Assembly: GCF_014193695.1 (NCBI RefSeq)
Contig: NZ_JACHZR010000001.1
Span: forward strand, 1,649,309-1,713,308
Source of the DNA: Rhizobium sp. BK316
GTDB lineage: Bacteria; Pseudomonadota; Alphaproteobacteria; Rhizobiales; Rhizobiaceae
Length of the DNA stretch: 64,000 nt
Direction of reading: 5' to 3'
The first letter of the stretch is position 1. Each line of letters starts with the position of its first letter. This document shows positions 16,840-25,267 of this stretch, in pieces. The translations under genes and the position numbers were made by a program. The notes under the pieces are model-generated. The model did no database searches. It worked only from the letters and a program-made list of their open reading frames with translations, and had not been told where the DNA came from.

Positions 16840-19254
16840 ATGGACGGCACGATGGAGCAGATCGTCTGGTTCGAAAACGTGCGGCGCGACGACGTCGCTG
16901 AAGTCGGTGGCAAGAACGCGTCGCTCGGAGAGTTGATCCAGAACCTCACGCCGAAAGGCATTGCGGTTCCACCGGGTTTTGCCACGACGTCCGCGGCCTA
17001 CTGGCGTTATCTTGCGTCCAACAATATCAAAGGCCGCATCGCCTCCTTGATTGCCGAGTGGCAGGCAGGCAAGGCAGGTCTGGCGGAGGCCGGCACTGCG
17101 ATCCGTAGGCTTTTTCTGCACGGAGATTGGCCCGATGAGCTGTCAGACGCCGTCAGAAAGGCCTACACCGAGCTTTCAGCGCGGGTCGGAAGCGGCAACC
17201 TAGCCGTGGCGGTGCGCTCCAGCGCAACTGCCGAAGACCTTGTGGATGCGAGTTTTGCCGGACAGCAGGAGACGTTCCTCAACGTCAGGGACGAGAAGGC
17301 TCTTTTGGATGCCTGCCGCCAATGCTACGCCTCGCTTTTCACCGACAGAGCGATCACTTATCGGCAGGCAAAAGGCTTTGACCACCTGAAGGTCGCCTTG
17401 TCGATCGGCGTCCAGCAGATGGTCCGCTCCGATCTTGGCAGTTCCGGCGTGATGTTTTCCATTGATACGGAGACGGGCTTTGACAAAGTCGTATTGATCA
17501 ATGCCGCCTGGGGGCTTGGCGAGAATGTCGTCAAGGGCACTGTGGACCCAGACGAGTATCAGGTTTTCAAGCCGCTGCTGAAGAACACGTCGTTGCGCCC
17601 CATCATCGCGCGCAAACGCGGTGCCAAGGAAAAGAAGCTGATCTACGGGTCGACAGGCGAACCGACCCGCAACGTGTCGACGTCCAAGGTCGAACGCGCA
17701 GCCTTCGTTCTTGATGACGACGCCGTCATCACTTTGGCACGTTGGGCTGTGCTGATCGAAGATCACTACGGCTGCCCGATGGACATCGAATGGGCCAGAG
17801 ACGGCGAGACCGGCAAATTCTTCATCGTCCAGGCCCGTCCGGAAACGGTGCAGTCCGCTCGCAAGCTGAGCGAACTCAAGAACTATCTCGTCAAACGCAA
17901 GGGTAAGATGCTTCTTGCCGGCCTGGCAATCGGTGACGCCGTCGTGTCCGGCCGAGCCTGCCTGATCGAGACAACCAAGGACATCGACACGTTCGTCGAC
18001 GGCTCGATATTGGTAACGGCAACGACGGACCCCGACTGGATGCCCGTCATGAAGCGGGCAGCGGCAATCGTTACCGACCACGGCGGGCGCACTTCGCACG
18101 CGGCAATCGTCAGTCGCGAACTCGGCCTGCCGGCGGTCGTCGGAACCGGCAACGCGACGCAAATACTCCATACAGGCGGGGAAATAACCGTTTCCTGCGC
18201 AGAAGGCGACGAGGGTTTCATCTATGATGGTCCTGCAGACTATGAGGTCGAAACGGTCGACGTCGCAGACCTACCGACGACCCGCACCGAGATCATGTTG
18301 AACCTCGCCAATCCCGCGGCCGCTTTTCGGTGGTGGCGGCTTCCTTGCGACGGCATCGGGCTTGCCCGCATGGAATTCGTCATCGGCAATGCCATCCGCA
18401 TCCACCCGATGGCGTTAGCCCATCTCGACAGTCTCAAGGATGCAGACGCCAAACATCAGATCGAGGAACTGACTGCAGGCTACGAGGTCAAGGCAGACTT
18501 TTTCATTGATCATCTCGCCTGCGGCCTGGCACGCCTTGCCGCGGTGGTCTATCCGAAGCCTGCGATCGTCCGGCTCAGCGACTTCAAGACGAATGAATAT
18601 GCCAAGCTCGTCGGCGGTCAGGAATTCGAGCCGAGCGAGGAAAATCCGATGCTCGGCTTCAGAGGTGCCTCCCGCTACTACTCACCGCGCTACCGTGACG
18701 GCTTTGCGCTCGAATGCCGTGCCATCGGCAAGTTAAGAGGCGAACTCGGCTTCGATAACGTCATCGTCATGGTACCGTTTTGCCGCTCGGTGGAAGAGGC
18801 TCAAAAGGTCCTGAAGGTAATGGCAGAAAATGGCCTTGCGCGCGGTCAAGACGGGCTGAAGGTCTATGTGATGTGCGAAATTCCCTCCAACGTTATTCTG
18901 GCAGAGGAGTTCGCTGACCATTTCGATGGATTTTCCATCGGCTCGAATGATCTCACGCAACTCACCCTCGGCGTCGATCGCGATGCGGGCGAGCTTTCCG
19001 ACCTTTTTGACGAACAGGACCCGGCCGTGAAGTGGATGATCTCGCATGTCATCGCCGAAGCGGGCAGGTCCGGCGCCAAGATTAGCATTTGCGGTCAGGC
19101 GCCAAGCGATCATCCTGACTTCGCAAGCTTTCTGGTAGACTGCGGCATCGACAGCATCTCCGTCAGCCCCGATAGTTTCGTGACGGTCAAAAGAAAGGTT
19201 GGGGAGGCGGAACGACGGAAGGATGAAGCGGGGATGTCGCATCACTCTGCTTGA
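16840..19254 (+). CDS. ppsA: Phosphoenolpyruvate synthase
   Basis: An 804-residue three-domain enzyme converting pyruvate and ATP to PEP, AMP and phosphate. The N-terminal ATP-grasp domain (about 10-340) contains VGGKNASLGE, VAVRSSATAEDL, FAGQQETFLNV and DIEWARDGETGKFFIVQARPETV. The swivelling domain carries the phosphohistidine in DHGGRTSHAAIVSRELGLP at about residue 420. The C-terminal PEP/pyruvate barrel has RLSDFKTNEYAKLVGG, SIGSNDLTQLTLGVDRD and the catalytic Cys in ISICGQAPSDHP at about residue 751. A GGGAG site precedes the ATG. It would allow gluconeogenic flux from pyruvate under the island's inducing condition. chaB follows after 26 bp. Confidence 0.93.
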   Translation: MDGTMEQIVWFENVRRDDVAEVGGKNASLGELIQNLTPKGIAVPPGFATTSAAYWRYLASNNIKGRIASLIAEWQAGKAGLAEAGTAIRRLFLHGDWPDELSDAVRKAYTELSARVGSGNLAVAVRSSATAEDLVDASFAGQQETFLNVRDEKALLDACRQCYASLFTDRAITYRQAKGFDHLKVALSIGVQQMVRSDLGSSGVMFSIDTETGFDKVVLINAAWGLGENVVKGTVDPDEYQVFKPLLKNTSLRPIIARKRGAKEKKLIYGSTGEPTRNVSTSKVERAAFVLDDDAVITLARWAVLIEDHYGCPMDIEWARDGETGKFFIVQARPETVQSARKLSELKNYLVKRKGKMLLAGLAIGDAVVSGRACLIETTKDIDTFVDGSILVTATTDPDWMPVMKRAAAIVTDHGGRTSHAAIVSRELGLPAVVGTGNATQILHTGGEITVSCAEGDEGFIYDGPADYEVETVDVADLPTTRTEIMLNLANPAAAFRWWRLPCDGIGLARMEFVIGNAIRIHPMALAHLDSLKDADAKHQIEELTAGYEVKADFFIDHLACGLARLAAVVYPKPAIVRLSDFKTNEYAKLVGGQEFEPSEENPMLGFRGASRYYSPRYRDGFALECRAIGKLRGELGFDNVIVMVPFCRSVEEAQKVLKVMAENGLARGQDGLKVYVMCEIPSNVILAEEFADHFDGFSIGSNDLTQLTLGVDRDAGELSDLFDEQDPAVKWMISHVIAEAGRSGAKISICGQAPSDHPDFASFLVDCGIDSISVSPDSFVTVKRKVGEAERRKDEAGMSHHSA

Positions 19255-19280
19255 TTTAGAGGGAAGCGAGGCACGCCGCC

Positions 19281-19487
19281 ATGCCTTATATCGACAACAG
19301 CGACTTGCCTGCCTCGGTGCGCGCTTCTTTGCCGGATCACGCTCAGGACATCTATCGTCAAGCTTTCAACCATGCCTTCGACGCCGATAAAGACGATCCC
19401 CGTCAGGAAGAGGTCTCCCATAGGATCGCCTGGGCTGCGGTGAAACGATCCTATGTCAAGCTTGGCGGCCATTGGGTTGCCCGCTGA
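19281..19487 (+). CDS. chaB: ChaB-family small protein
   Basis: 68 residues matching the ChaB family along its length: MPYIDNSDLPASVRASLPDH, AQDIYRQAFNHAFDADKDDPRQEEVSHRIAWAAVKRSYVKLGGHWV. ChaB is named for an association with the ChaA cation antiporter, but its biochemical role is not established. It follows ppsA by 26 bp and is probably in the same transcript. Confidence 0.85.
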   Translation: MPYIDNSDLPASVRASLPDHAQDIYRQAFNHAFDADKDDPRQEEVSHRIAWAAVKRSYVKLGGHWVAR

Positions 19488-19509
19488 CGGCAATTTCAAA
19501 TGCCCGTCA
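19485..19509. terminator. Hairpin between convergent chaB and the beta-CASP gene
   Basis: TGACGG (19485-19490) and CCGTCA (19504-19509) form a stem, extended by CA/TG with one bulged base. It spans the stop codons of both convergent genes and could act as a weak bidirectional terminator. Confidence 0.4.
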
Positions 19510-21123
19510 TCGAGCCCGCTCTTGAAGTTCGTCGACGGCATTTCTGATTTTCCGCAAAATGACACCGCGCGCTTTCTCGTCAGCGGCTTTGTCCAATCTC
19601 TCTTCGAGGTCCAGGATCAGGGACTGATAATCGTTGTGCCAGTCCTTGCGACCGGCCTGGAACGCTTCCAGACGGGGTGGCGCCCCAGGAGCGCGGGTTT
19701 CCACTGCGCCTTCGGCAGAAAGCTCGTAGGTTGCGTCCAGGGTCGGCTTGACGATGGAAAGATCAGGCCGGGTCGCCAGGAGACGGGTTTCCAGCCCCGC
19801 CACGGCCGGCAGCTCGCCATGCACGAGAAATAGCGTCCTTCTTACAGGTAGACGCGCAGCGACCCAGGCTGCCAGTTCCGTCGCGTCGGCGTGTCCGCTA
19901 TAGACGTCGAGCGTGCGGATATTTGCTCGAACGATGATCTCGTCGCCCTGGATGCGGACGGTAGACGCCCCATCCTGCAGAAGGCGTCCGAGCGTACCGG
20001 TTGCCTGATAGCCAACCAGCAGCACGGTTGCCTCCTCCCGCCAAAGCCAGTTCTTTAGACGATGCCGGATACGGCCGGCTTCACACATGCCACTGGCAGC
20101 GATGACGATGTGAAATCCATGGATATGATCGATCGCCTTCGACTGTTCGGCACTCTCCGTGAAGCGGACATTCCTGGACTTCAATGCGCGCAGCAGAAGA
20201 TCACCGTTCTCAAGCTCGCTGGCATGTCTGCTGAAGACTTGGGTTGCGCGCAGTGCAAGAGGAGAATCGATAATGATAGGACACTTTGGAATCTCGCCCT
20301 TATCCATGAGGTGAGACAGGTCGGCCAAAAGCTCCTGCGTGCGCTCCACCGCGAACGATGGTATGAGAAGCGCGCCGTCTCGATGGCGCGTGGCACGCTG
20401 GACCTCCTCACGCAGCATCTTGCGGCGCCCTTCATCCGAGGGATCGTGACGATCGACGTCGCCATAGGTGCTTTCGCAGACGATATAGTCGAAGGCGGAC
20501 GGCGCTTCCGGATCGAACTGGAACAGCTTATGGCGTGGGCCGATGTCTCCTGAAAATAAAAGCCGCTGGCGATCGGAGTGAGAGCCGATCTCAATTTCAA
20601 TCGAGGCGGAGCCGAGAAGATGTCCTGCATTCCAGAAACGGAAGCGAAATTCCGGAGACAGTTCCTTCCAAATTTTGAACGGGTGCGCCTGGAACTGCAC
20701 GAGCGAGGACATGGCATCAGCAGCGGTGTAGATCGGACTGACGGGTTTTCGCCCTCGCCGCTCATTTCTTCGATTGAGCTGCTCGACTTCCATCTCCTGG
20801 ATATGCCCGGAATCCGGGAGCATGACGGCGCAAAGATCCAGTGTGGCCGGCGTACAGTAGATCGGGCCGGAGAACCCGTCTTTCGCCAGTTTCGGCAGGA
20901 GCCCGCTGTGATCTATATGCGCATGGGTCAGAATGACGGCATCAAGCTCGGCCGACTGGAACGGAAAGGGGCGATAGTTAAGCTCTTTTTCCGTCTTGGA
21001 TCCCTGAAACATGCCGCAATCGACGAGAACGCGGCTTTCACCGACTTCAAGGAGAAAGCATGAACCGGTCACCGAGCCGGCGGCTCCGTGGAACGTCATC
21101 CTCGGCTTGTTTTTCAGGGACAT
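19507..21123 (-). CDS. Beta-CASP metallo-beta-lactamase fold hydrolase (RNase/Ysh1-like)
   Basis: A 538-residue protein with the complete metallo-beta-lactamase core (DCGMFQGSK, ILTHAHIDHSGLLPKL, FWNAGHLLGSASIEIE, LLFSGDIGPRHKLF) and a beta-CASP insertion (VCESTYGDVDRH, LIPSFAVERTQELL, IIIDSPLALRATQVF, VIAASGMCEAGRIRHRLKNWL, and YSGHADATELAAW with the C-terminal His). Such proteins act as ribonucleases in RNA processing or decay. It starts 71 bp after the end of the upstream usp gene on the same strand with no box of its own, so it is probably cotranscribed from the box at 21693. In the island it could adjust RNA turnover during growth arrest; that role is inferred. Confidence 0.86.
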   Translation of the reverse strand: MSLKNKPRMTFHGAAGSVTGSCFLLEVGESRVLVDCGMFQGSKTEKELNYRPFPFQSAELDAVILTHAHIDHSGLLPKLAKDGFSGPIYCTPATLDLCAVMLPDSGHIQEMEVEQLNRRNERRGRKPVSPIYTAADAMSSLVQFQAHPFKIWKELSPEFRFRFWNAGHLLGSASIEIEIGSHSDRQRLLFSGDIGPRHKLFQFDPEAPSAFDYIVCESTYGDVDRHDPSDEGRRKMLREEVQRATRHRDGALLIPSFAVERTQELLADLSHLMDKGEIPKCPIIIDSPLALRATQVFSRHASELENGDLLLRALKSRNVRFTESAEQSKAIDHIHGFHIVIAASGMCEAGRIRHRLKNWLWREEATVLLVGYQATGTLGRLLQDGASTVRIQGDEIIVRANIRTLDVYSGHADATELAAWVAARLPVRRTLFLVHGELPAVAGLETRLLATRPDLSIVKPTLDATYELSAEGAVETRAPGAPPRLEAFQAGRKDWHNDYQSLILDLEERLDKAADEKARGVILRKIRNAVDELQERAR

Positions 21124-21194
21124 CTTCCGCTTCCCACTAACCTCGCGGTTACCTGCACTGGCCGCTTGATCCTCGGACCCGTGCCGCCAGCTCT

Positions 21195-21638
21195 TTACGG
21201 TTCACGATAGACGAGAACGGGAAGCTTCGAATTGGCGAGCACCTTCATCGTCACGCTTCCGATCATGAAAGCCTTGAAGCCCTCCCGACCATGGGAAGCC
21301 ATTGCGATCAGGTCGCAGTCATTGCTTGCAGCAACTTCAACGATGGCCTTTGCAGGGTCGCTGCTTTTCATTCGCAGCGTCGAGCAGGTGATGCCGATCG
21401 CAGCGGCAACCTCCTCCGCGTCCCGAAGAACCTTGTCGGCCACGAGGTCGGCATGACGATCGAATTCCGCGCGGGTGTTTTCCAATTGCTCGGGATTGAT
21501 CGAAAGCACTCTGAAGGGTTCGACCACAGTTAGTACCGTGACCTTGGCGCCCATGCCGCGGGCGAACTCCATCGCCTTTTTCACGGCTGCATTCGATAAA
21601 GCCGATCCATCTGTCGGAACGAGAAAATGCTTGTACAC
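21195..21638 (-). CDS. uspA: Universal stress protein, single domain, ATP-binding type
   Basis: 147 residues from a GTG at 21638 preceded by GGGAGG 5 nt away (MYKHFLVPTDGSALSNAAVKKAM). An ATG seven codons upstream lacks a site. The Walker-like USP motif G-x2-G-x9-G-S is present in SHGREGFKAFMIGSVTM near the C-terminus, so ATP binding is expected. An exact FNR-type box lies 55 bp upstream with a TATCAT hexamer at 21666-21671. The beta-CASP hydrolase gene follows. It is one of five USP genes within 29 kb. Confidence 0.88.
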   Translation of the reverse strand: MYKHFLVPTDGSALSNAAVKKAMEFARGMGAKVTVLTVVEPFRVLSINPEQLENTRAEFDRHADLVADKVLRDAEEVAAAIGITCSTLRMKSSDPAKAIVEVAASNDCDLIAMASHGREGFKAFMIGSVTMKVLANSKLPVLVYREP

Positions 21639-21692
21639 GAGAACCTCCCTGGCGATCATTTTTTAATGATACAGCGCTCGTCGTGGGGAACA

Positions 21693-21706
21693 TTGACGCA
21701 GGTCAA
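21693..21706 (-). promoter_or_regulatory. FNR/FixK-type box for the single-domain usp gene
   Basis: TTGACGCAGGTCAA, exact match, 55 bp upstream of the GTG start at 21638. The hexamer TATCAT (reverse strand, 21671-21666) begins 21 nt from the box. Confidence 0.72.
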
Positions 21707-21804
21707 CCCGTACGCGCCAGCATTCCCTCTCGAGAAATCCGGCCGTATTCATCTCGATCGACTGCTTATGGCGAACCTGTCGCCGGCATCAAATCCAGTT
21801 CGGT

Positions 21805-21818
21805 TTGACCAAGGTCAA
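21805..21818 (+). promoter_or_regulatory. FNR/FixK-type box for the tandem-domain usp gene
   Basis: TTGACCAAGGTCAA, exact match, 54 bp before the ATG at 21873. The box for the divergent usp gene is about 100 bp away, so each direction has its own site. I see no convincing -10 hexamer at the usual distance here. Confidence 0.65.
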
Positions 21819-21872
21819 GGTTCGAAGTGGACAGCGGCTCCATCCTTCGCAAGTCCTAACGGAGGATCGGCA

Positions 21873-22694
21873 ATGACGTTCGCCAACATCCTGAACATCG
21901 TCAAAGAGGATGTCACCGAGGCAGAGCTGGACGCGGCTGTGATACTTGCTCGCTTCGAAAAGGGTCATCTTTCCCTTTTGCTTGTCGAGGCCGCCGAGCC
22001 GCCGCCCGTGGGGGTGAACCTGGAGTTCGTGTCCGCACCATGGCAGGCGGAAAACCAGAAGAATCGATCCCGCCTTTTAGACCGCGTCCAAGATCTCGAG
22101 GCCACACTTGCCCGGAAGGGGATCTCCAATGACGTGGAATGTGCCTACACGGAGATCGTCCGTATCGACAATGTCGTTGGCGAGCAGGCACAGTTAAGCG
22201 ATGTCGCGGTCATCGGAAACGACATTCTTGCTGATCCCGTGATCCGGGATGCCGTGCTCGACGGCTTATTGTTCCACGCTCATGTCCCTGTCATCGTCAA
22301 TCCGACCGCTGCAGACAAATGGGAGGAGAATACTGTCCTGATTGCATGGACGGATGCGCCCGCAGCCTCCGCCGCGGTCAAGGCGAGCGTGCCGCTCTTG
22401 AAGCGGGCACGATCGGTGAGGGCGGTTATGGTCGATTCCTCAGACAGTGAGCGAGAAGTCACCGCCAAGCTGCAATCATACCTGTCTCATCACGGAATAG
22501 ATATCATCGTGGATTGCGTGGGTCGCAATGGACTTACCGTGGCCGAAGCGCTGGATGCCCACGCAGATCTGATGCAGTCCGACCTCCTCGTCATGGGCGC
22601 CTACGGCCACTCGCGCCTGCGCGAGCGCATCTTTGGCGGCGTGACCCGCTCTATGCTGGAGCGGCGGAAACGTCCGATCTTCATCTCTGCATGA
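21873..22694 (+). CDS. Universal stress protein, tandem-domain type
   Basis: 273 residues from the ATG at 21873 behind GGAGGA (MTFANILNIVKEDVTEAELD). Two USP folds: a divergent N-terminal copy (about 1-145) and a C-terminal copy (about 150-273) ending DLLVMGAYGHSRLRERIFGGVTRSML, which keeps the G-x2-G-x9-G nucleotide pattern. Two-domain USPs of this type often occur beside hypoxia or stress genes. It is divergent from the single-domain usp gene and convergent with the helix-hairpin-helix gene. Confidence 0.85.
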   Translation: MTFANILNIVKEDVTEAELDAAVILARFEKGHLSLLLVEAAEPPPVGVNLEFVSAPWQAENQKNRSRLLDRVQDLEATLARKGISNDVECAYTEIVRIDNVVGEQAQLSDVAVIGNDILADPVIRDAVLDGLLFHAHVPVIVNPTAADKWEENTVLIAWTDAPAASAAVKASVPLLKRARSVRAVMVDSSDSEREVTAKLQSYLSHHGIDIIVDCVGRNGLTVAEALDAHADLMQSDLLVMGAYGHSRLRERIFGGVTRSMLERRKRPIFISA

Positions 22695-22702
22695 TCATGC
22701 TT

Positions 22703-23605
22703 TCATGTCACGACCGGGCGCTGTTCGTCTTCCCGGCCTCGAACGACCCGCTGTCCCGCCAACGGGCCGTGGCTTGCTGTCGTGATCGTGCATCGTCCCT
22801 CCTGCTCACCGTCACGATGGTAATGGATGATCACCCAGTCTTTCGTTCTGCCCAATTCATGCGCCAGGCGGCTGTTGGAAAAGAGAGCCGTGAAATGATA
22901 ACCATGCCTGCGGATATGCAGAACGGGAAGCCATGCCACTTTCATCGGATTGAAACGTCGCGGGGTGATTCTTGGGAGCTTTCCTGCTCCGGCCATGCTG
23001 CGATAGATGCGGTCGATCTCAAGAAGCAGCGCCACGGCGGGAGGCGGGCTTTCGGCTATCGCGACGGCCGGCCGTCGTCCCAGCCGCTCCGCCAGAACCG
23101 CAGCGATCAGATCCTTTCGGCGTTTGCCAATGCCTGCAACCGTAAGTCCGCCGATGTGCAGCGCGTGCTCCAGATCCTCGAGGGTTTCAATTCCGGCCTG
23201 GTCGACCAGGCGTCTGGCAAGCGCTGGTCCGATTCCTGGTATGGTGCGGAATATGGCTTCGGGTGCGGAGTCTCCGCGCAGCCTGTCGAGTTGGCTCCAA
23301 CGCCCACTCGTCAATATTTCCGTCAATGCGCTCGCAATCCCCGGTCCAACGGCTGGAAGCTCGATCAATCCTTCACGGCCCTTGCGCGAAAAGATCTCGT
23401 CGACGGGGCGTTCGAGCGCTCCGATCACGTCGGCAGCCCGATCGTAGGCACGAGAGCGAAAACCGCTTTCGCCTTGCTGACGAAGAAGACCGGAATATTC
23501 GCGCAGCCTCCCGGCGACTTGTCGATTGACGTCCAGCGACAGGCCGGCCGAAGCCGACCCGCTGCCTGTCGACGCCTTGAGGGCAGGTGCTTCCGAAACG
23601 TCCAT
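22703..23605 (-). CDS. Helix-hairpin-helix protein resembling the PolX N-terminal half, without polymerase palm
   Basis: 300 residues from the ATG at 23605 (GGAGA 9 nt upstream). A GTG at 23641, overlapping the upstream stop codon, is an alternative. Residues about 20-115 resemble the 8-kDa domain of X-family DNA polymerases (VAGRLREYSGLLRQQGESGFRSRAYDRAADVIGAL, LIELPAVGPGIASALTEIL). A second helix-hairpin-helix follows (FRTIPGIGPALARRLVDQAGIETLEDLE). The remaining C-terminal part has no nucleotidyltransferase motif and no PHP exonuclease domain. DNA binding is likely, polymerisation is not. It overlaps the PRPP-synthetase-fusion gene and would share its promoter. Confidence 0.7.
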   Translation of the reverse strand: MDVSEAPALKASTGSGSASAGLSLDVNRQVAGRLREYSGLLRQQGESGFRSRAYDRAADVIGALERPVDEIFSRKGREGLIELPAVGPGIASALTEILTSGRWSQLDRLRGDSAPEAIFRTIPGIGPALARRLVDQAGIETLEDLEHALHIGGLTVAGIGKRRKDLIAAVLAERLGRRPAVAIAESPPPAVALLLEIDRIYRSMAGAGKLPRITPRRFNPMKVAWLPVLHIRRHGYHFTALFSNSRLAHELGRTKDWVIIHYHRDGEQEGRCTITTASHGPLAGQRVVRGREDEQRPVVT

Positions 23606-23637
23606 GTCGGTATCTCCAACGCGTATCGTGGCGGGGA

Positions 23638-25119
23638 TCACTCGGCGCCAGCCTCATAAGCCTGGGCGGCTGCTTCGGCAAAAAAGTGGGCCACAGGGAT
23701 GACCGCAATCCGCCGGTCCGAGCGATAGGGCTCGGCGAGAGCGATGGTGTCGCTGACGACGATTCCGTCTATGAACGCGGCGCTGAGGTCGGCTGCGGCG
23801 GGTTTCGAAAAGACGGCGTGTGTGGCGCAGAGGTGGATTTCCTTAGCTCCGCGCTCGGCGCAGGCTTTTGCTGCACGAAGCATCGTCGTGCCCGAGCTGA
23901 TCAGGTCATCCAGAATGATGACGAACCTGTCGCCGACATCACCGGCAAAGAGGTCTCCGCTCACTATCCCTTGGCTGCGCTGCTTTTCCATGAATGCGAG
24001 GCCCACCGGGCGACGCAGCCTGGTTTCCAGTCTCTCCCGAAACATCTCGGCGCGTTTTGCTCCACCAAGATCGGGAGAAACGACGGTGACGTCCTGGTTT
24101 AAGATGCGCTTGGCAAAGTGGCTGGCGAAGGCTTCGTAGGCCACAAGGTTAATTGCTCGACAGCGAAAGGCATTCTGGAAGGCCGCCAGATTATGGGTCT
24201 CAATTGTGATCAGGCAGTCGGTGCCTGCCGTCTCAAAGAACCGGGCCACGTAGGCGGCGGTTAGGGGATCCTGCGCTTTCGTTTGCCGATCCTTGCGCAT
24301 GTATGGGAGGTAAGGAGCAATGGCGGTCACGCGTGCCGCGCCGTTGGTCTTGAGCGTTGCGATGAAGAATAGCAGCTTCAGAAGCCTGTCGTGCACGCTC
24401 TCGCTTGCGTCGCGCTCCAGGCCCGACACCACGAAGACATCTCGGCCGCAAACATCCGCCAAGGGGCGGCATTTCTTCTCGCCGTCCTCAAAGGACCGCT
24501 CTTCAAGTGGAGAGATGGGAAGCTCGAGTTCTGCTGCCAGGCGCTCGCCGAAAACCCTGCTGCCCTCAAGAGCAAAGAGGAGGGGGTGAGGGCGACGCCA
24601 GTGCGGCACGAAACGTCGTCCTTGCGTTACGACCTGCCGCATGTTTGCCGCAGCCAGGAACGCGTCTATCGTCCTTCCATCGCTAGACAATGGGGCAACG
24701 TAAAGCTCCGCATCGACGAACGTGTTTGGCGCAGGTCGCGTCGTAAAACATCCGATGATAGGCTCTCCGGTCTGCTCAACGAAGCGCATTAGGCTTCGAA
24801 GACGCACAGCCCCTCGTTTGTCCGCTGCCTTCTCTAGATGTCCTTCGCCGGGACATGAGCCGAGAAGATCCTTTGCCGCTGCCAATCCCGAGACCAGCCG
24901 ATAGTGATTATCCGATTCCGCGCGCAAGACGAGGCCAGCACCGGCGGCTTCGGACGACGGCGACAGGAAAGGCTCCGGATCTGGTGCTATTTTCTGACCT
25001 CGTCGGTCGAGCCAGGCCTGATGAAGCAGGTTGACGTGTTCGTCGGTGGACGTAAGAGCACTGTCAAGACGACGGAACAGACGCGTCAGACGCTTATCGA
25101 CTTTCGCGAACATGGTCAT
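23638..25119 (-). CDS. PRPP synthetase-like protein with N-terminal extra domain
   Basis: 493 residues from the ATG at 25119, which has GAGGAGG 5 nt upstream; the longer ORF reads through the promoter. Residues about 180-493 match ribose-phosphate diphosphokinase: ALEGSRVFGERLAAELELP, the flexible loop PYLPYMRKDRQTKAQDPLTA, ETHNLAAFQNAF, VVSPDLGGAKRA, and the PRPP loop VIILDDLISSGTTMLRAA. The first 180 residues (for example SEAAGAGLVLRAESDNHYRLVSGL, LYVAPLSSDGRTIDAFLAAAN) look like a PAS-type sensory domain of the rhizobial kind, an unusual fusion. PRPP feeds nucleotide, histidine and NAD synthesis. An FNR-type box is 51 bp upstream. Confidence 0.78.
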   Translation of the reverse strand: MTMFAKVDKRLTRLFRRLDSALTSTDEHVNLLHQAWLDRRGQKIAPDPEPFLSPSSEAAGAGLVLRAESDNHYRLVSGLAAAKDLLGSCPGEGHLEKAADKRGAVRLRSLMRFVEQTGEPIIGCFTTRPAPNTFVDAELYVAPLSSDGRTIDAFLAAANMRQVVTQGRRFVPHWRRPHPLLFALEGSRVFGERLAAELELPISPLEERSFEDGEKKCRPLADVCGRDVFVVSGLERDASESVHDRLLKLLFFIATLKTNGAARVTAIAPYLPYMRKDRQTKAQDPLTAAYVARFFETAGTDCLITIETHNLAAFQNAFRCRAINLVAYEAFASHFAKRILNQDVTVVSPDLGGAKRAEMFRERLETRLRRPVGLAFMEKQRSQGIVSGDLFAGDVGDRFVIILDDLISSGTTMLRAAKACAERGAKEIHLCATHAVFSKPAAADLSAAFIDGIVVSDTIALAEPYRSDRRIAVIPVAHFFAEAAAQAYEAGAE

Positions 25120-25170
25120 GGCACCCTCCTCTAAACATGAGAGAGAATAAGCTGGCCCCGCGCCACTGCC

Positions 25171-25184
25171 ATGATCGAAGTCAA
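25171..25184 (-). promoter_or_regulatory. FNR/FixK-type box for the PRPP-synthetase fusion gene
   Basis: ATGATCGAAGTCAA, one mismatch to TTGAY-N4-RTCAA, 51 bp upstream of the ATG at 25119. A TATTCT hexamer (reverse strand, 25149-25144) follows after 21 nt. Confidence 0.6.
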
Positions 25185-25197
25185 AACGGAAAGCGGA

Positions 25198-25211
25198 TTG
25201 ACCGACATCAA
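25198..25211 (+). promoter_or_regulatory. FNR/FixK-type box for the COG2187 kinase-like gene
   Basis: TTGACCGACATCAA, exact match, 56 bp before the TTG start at 25268. The hexamer TAAGAT at 25234-25239 follows after 22 nt. Two boxes 13 bp apart thus serve a divergent pair. Confidence 0.72.
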
Positions 25212-25267
25212 CCGGAGAAGACGCTCTTTCGATTAAGATTGTTCGATACTTGCTTGAGGAGTTTTCT

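Noticed and set aside
17200..18171. 323-codon minus-strand frame opposite ppsA
   Set aside because: Shadow; ppsA has all catalytic motifs in the other frame.
22689..22700. GCATGATCATGC perfect 12-bp palindrome
   Set aside because: It overlaps the usp stop codon between convergent genes; no promoter context and too short to be a terminator.
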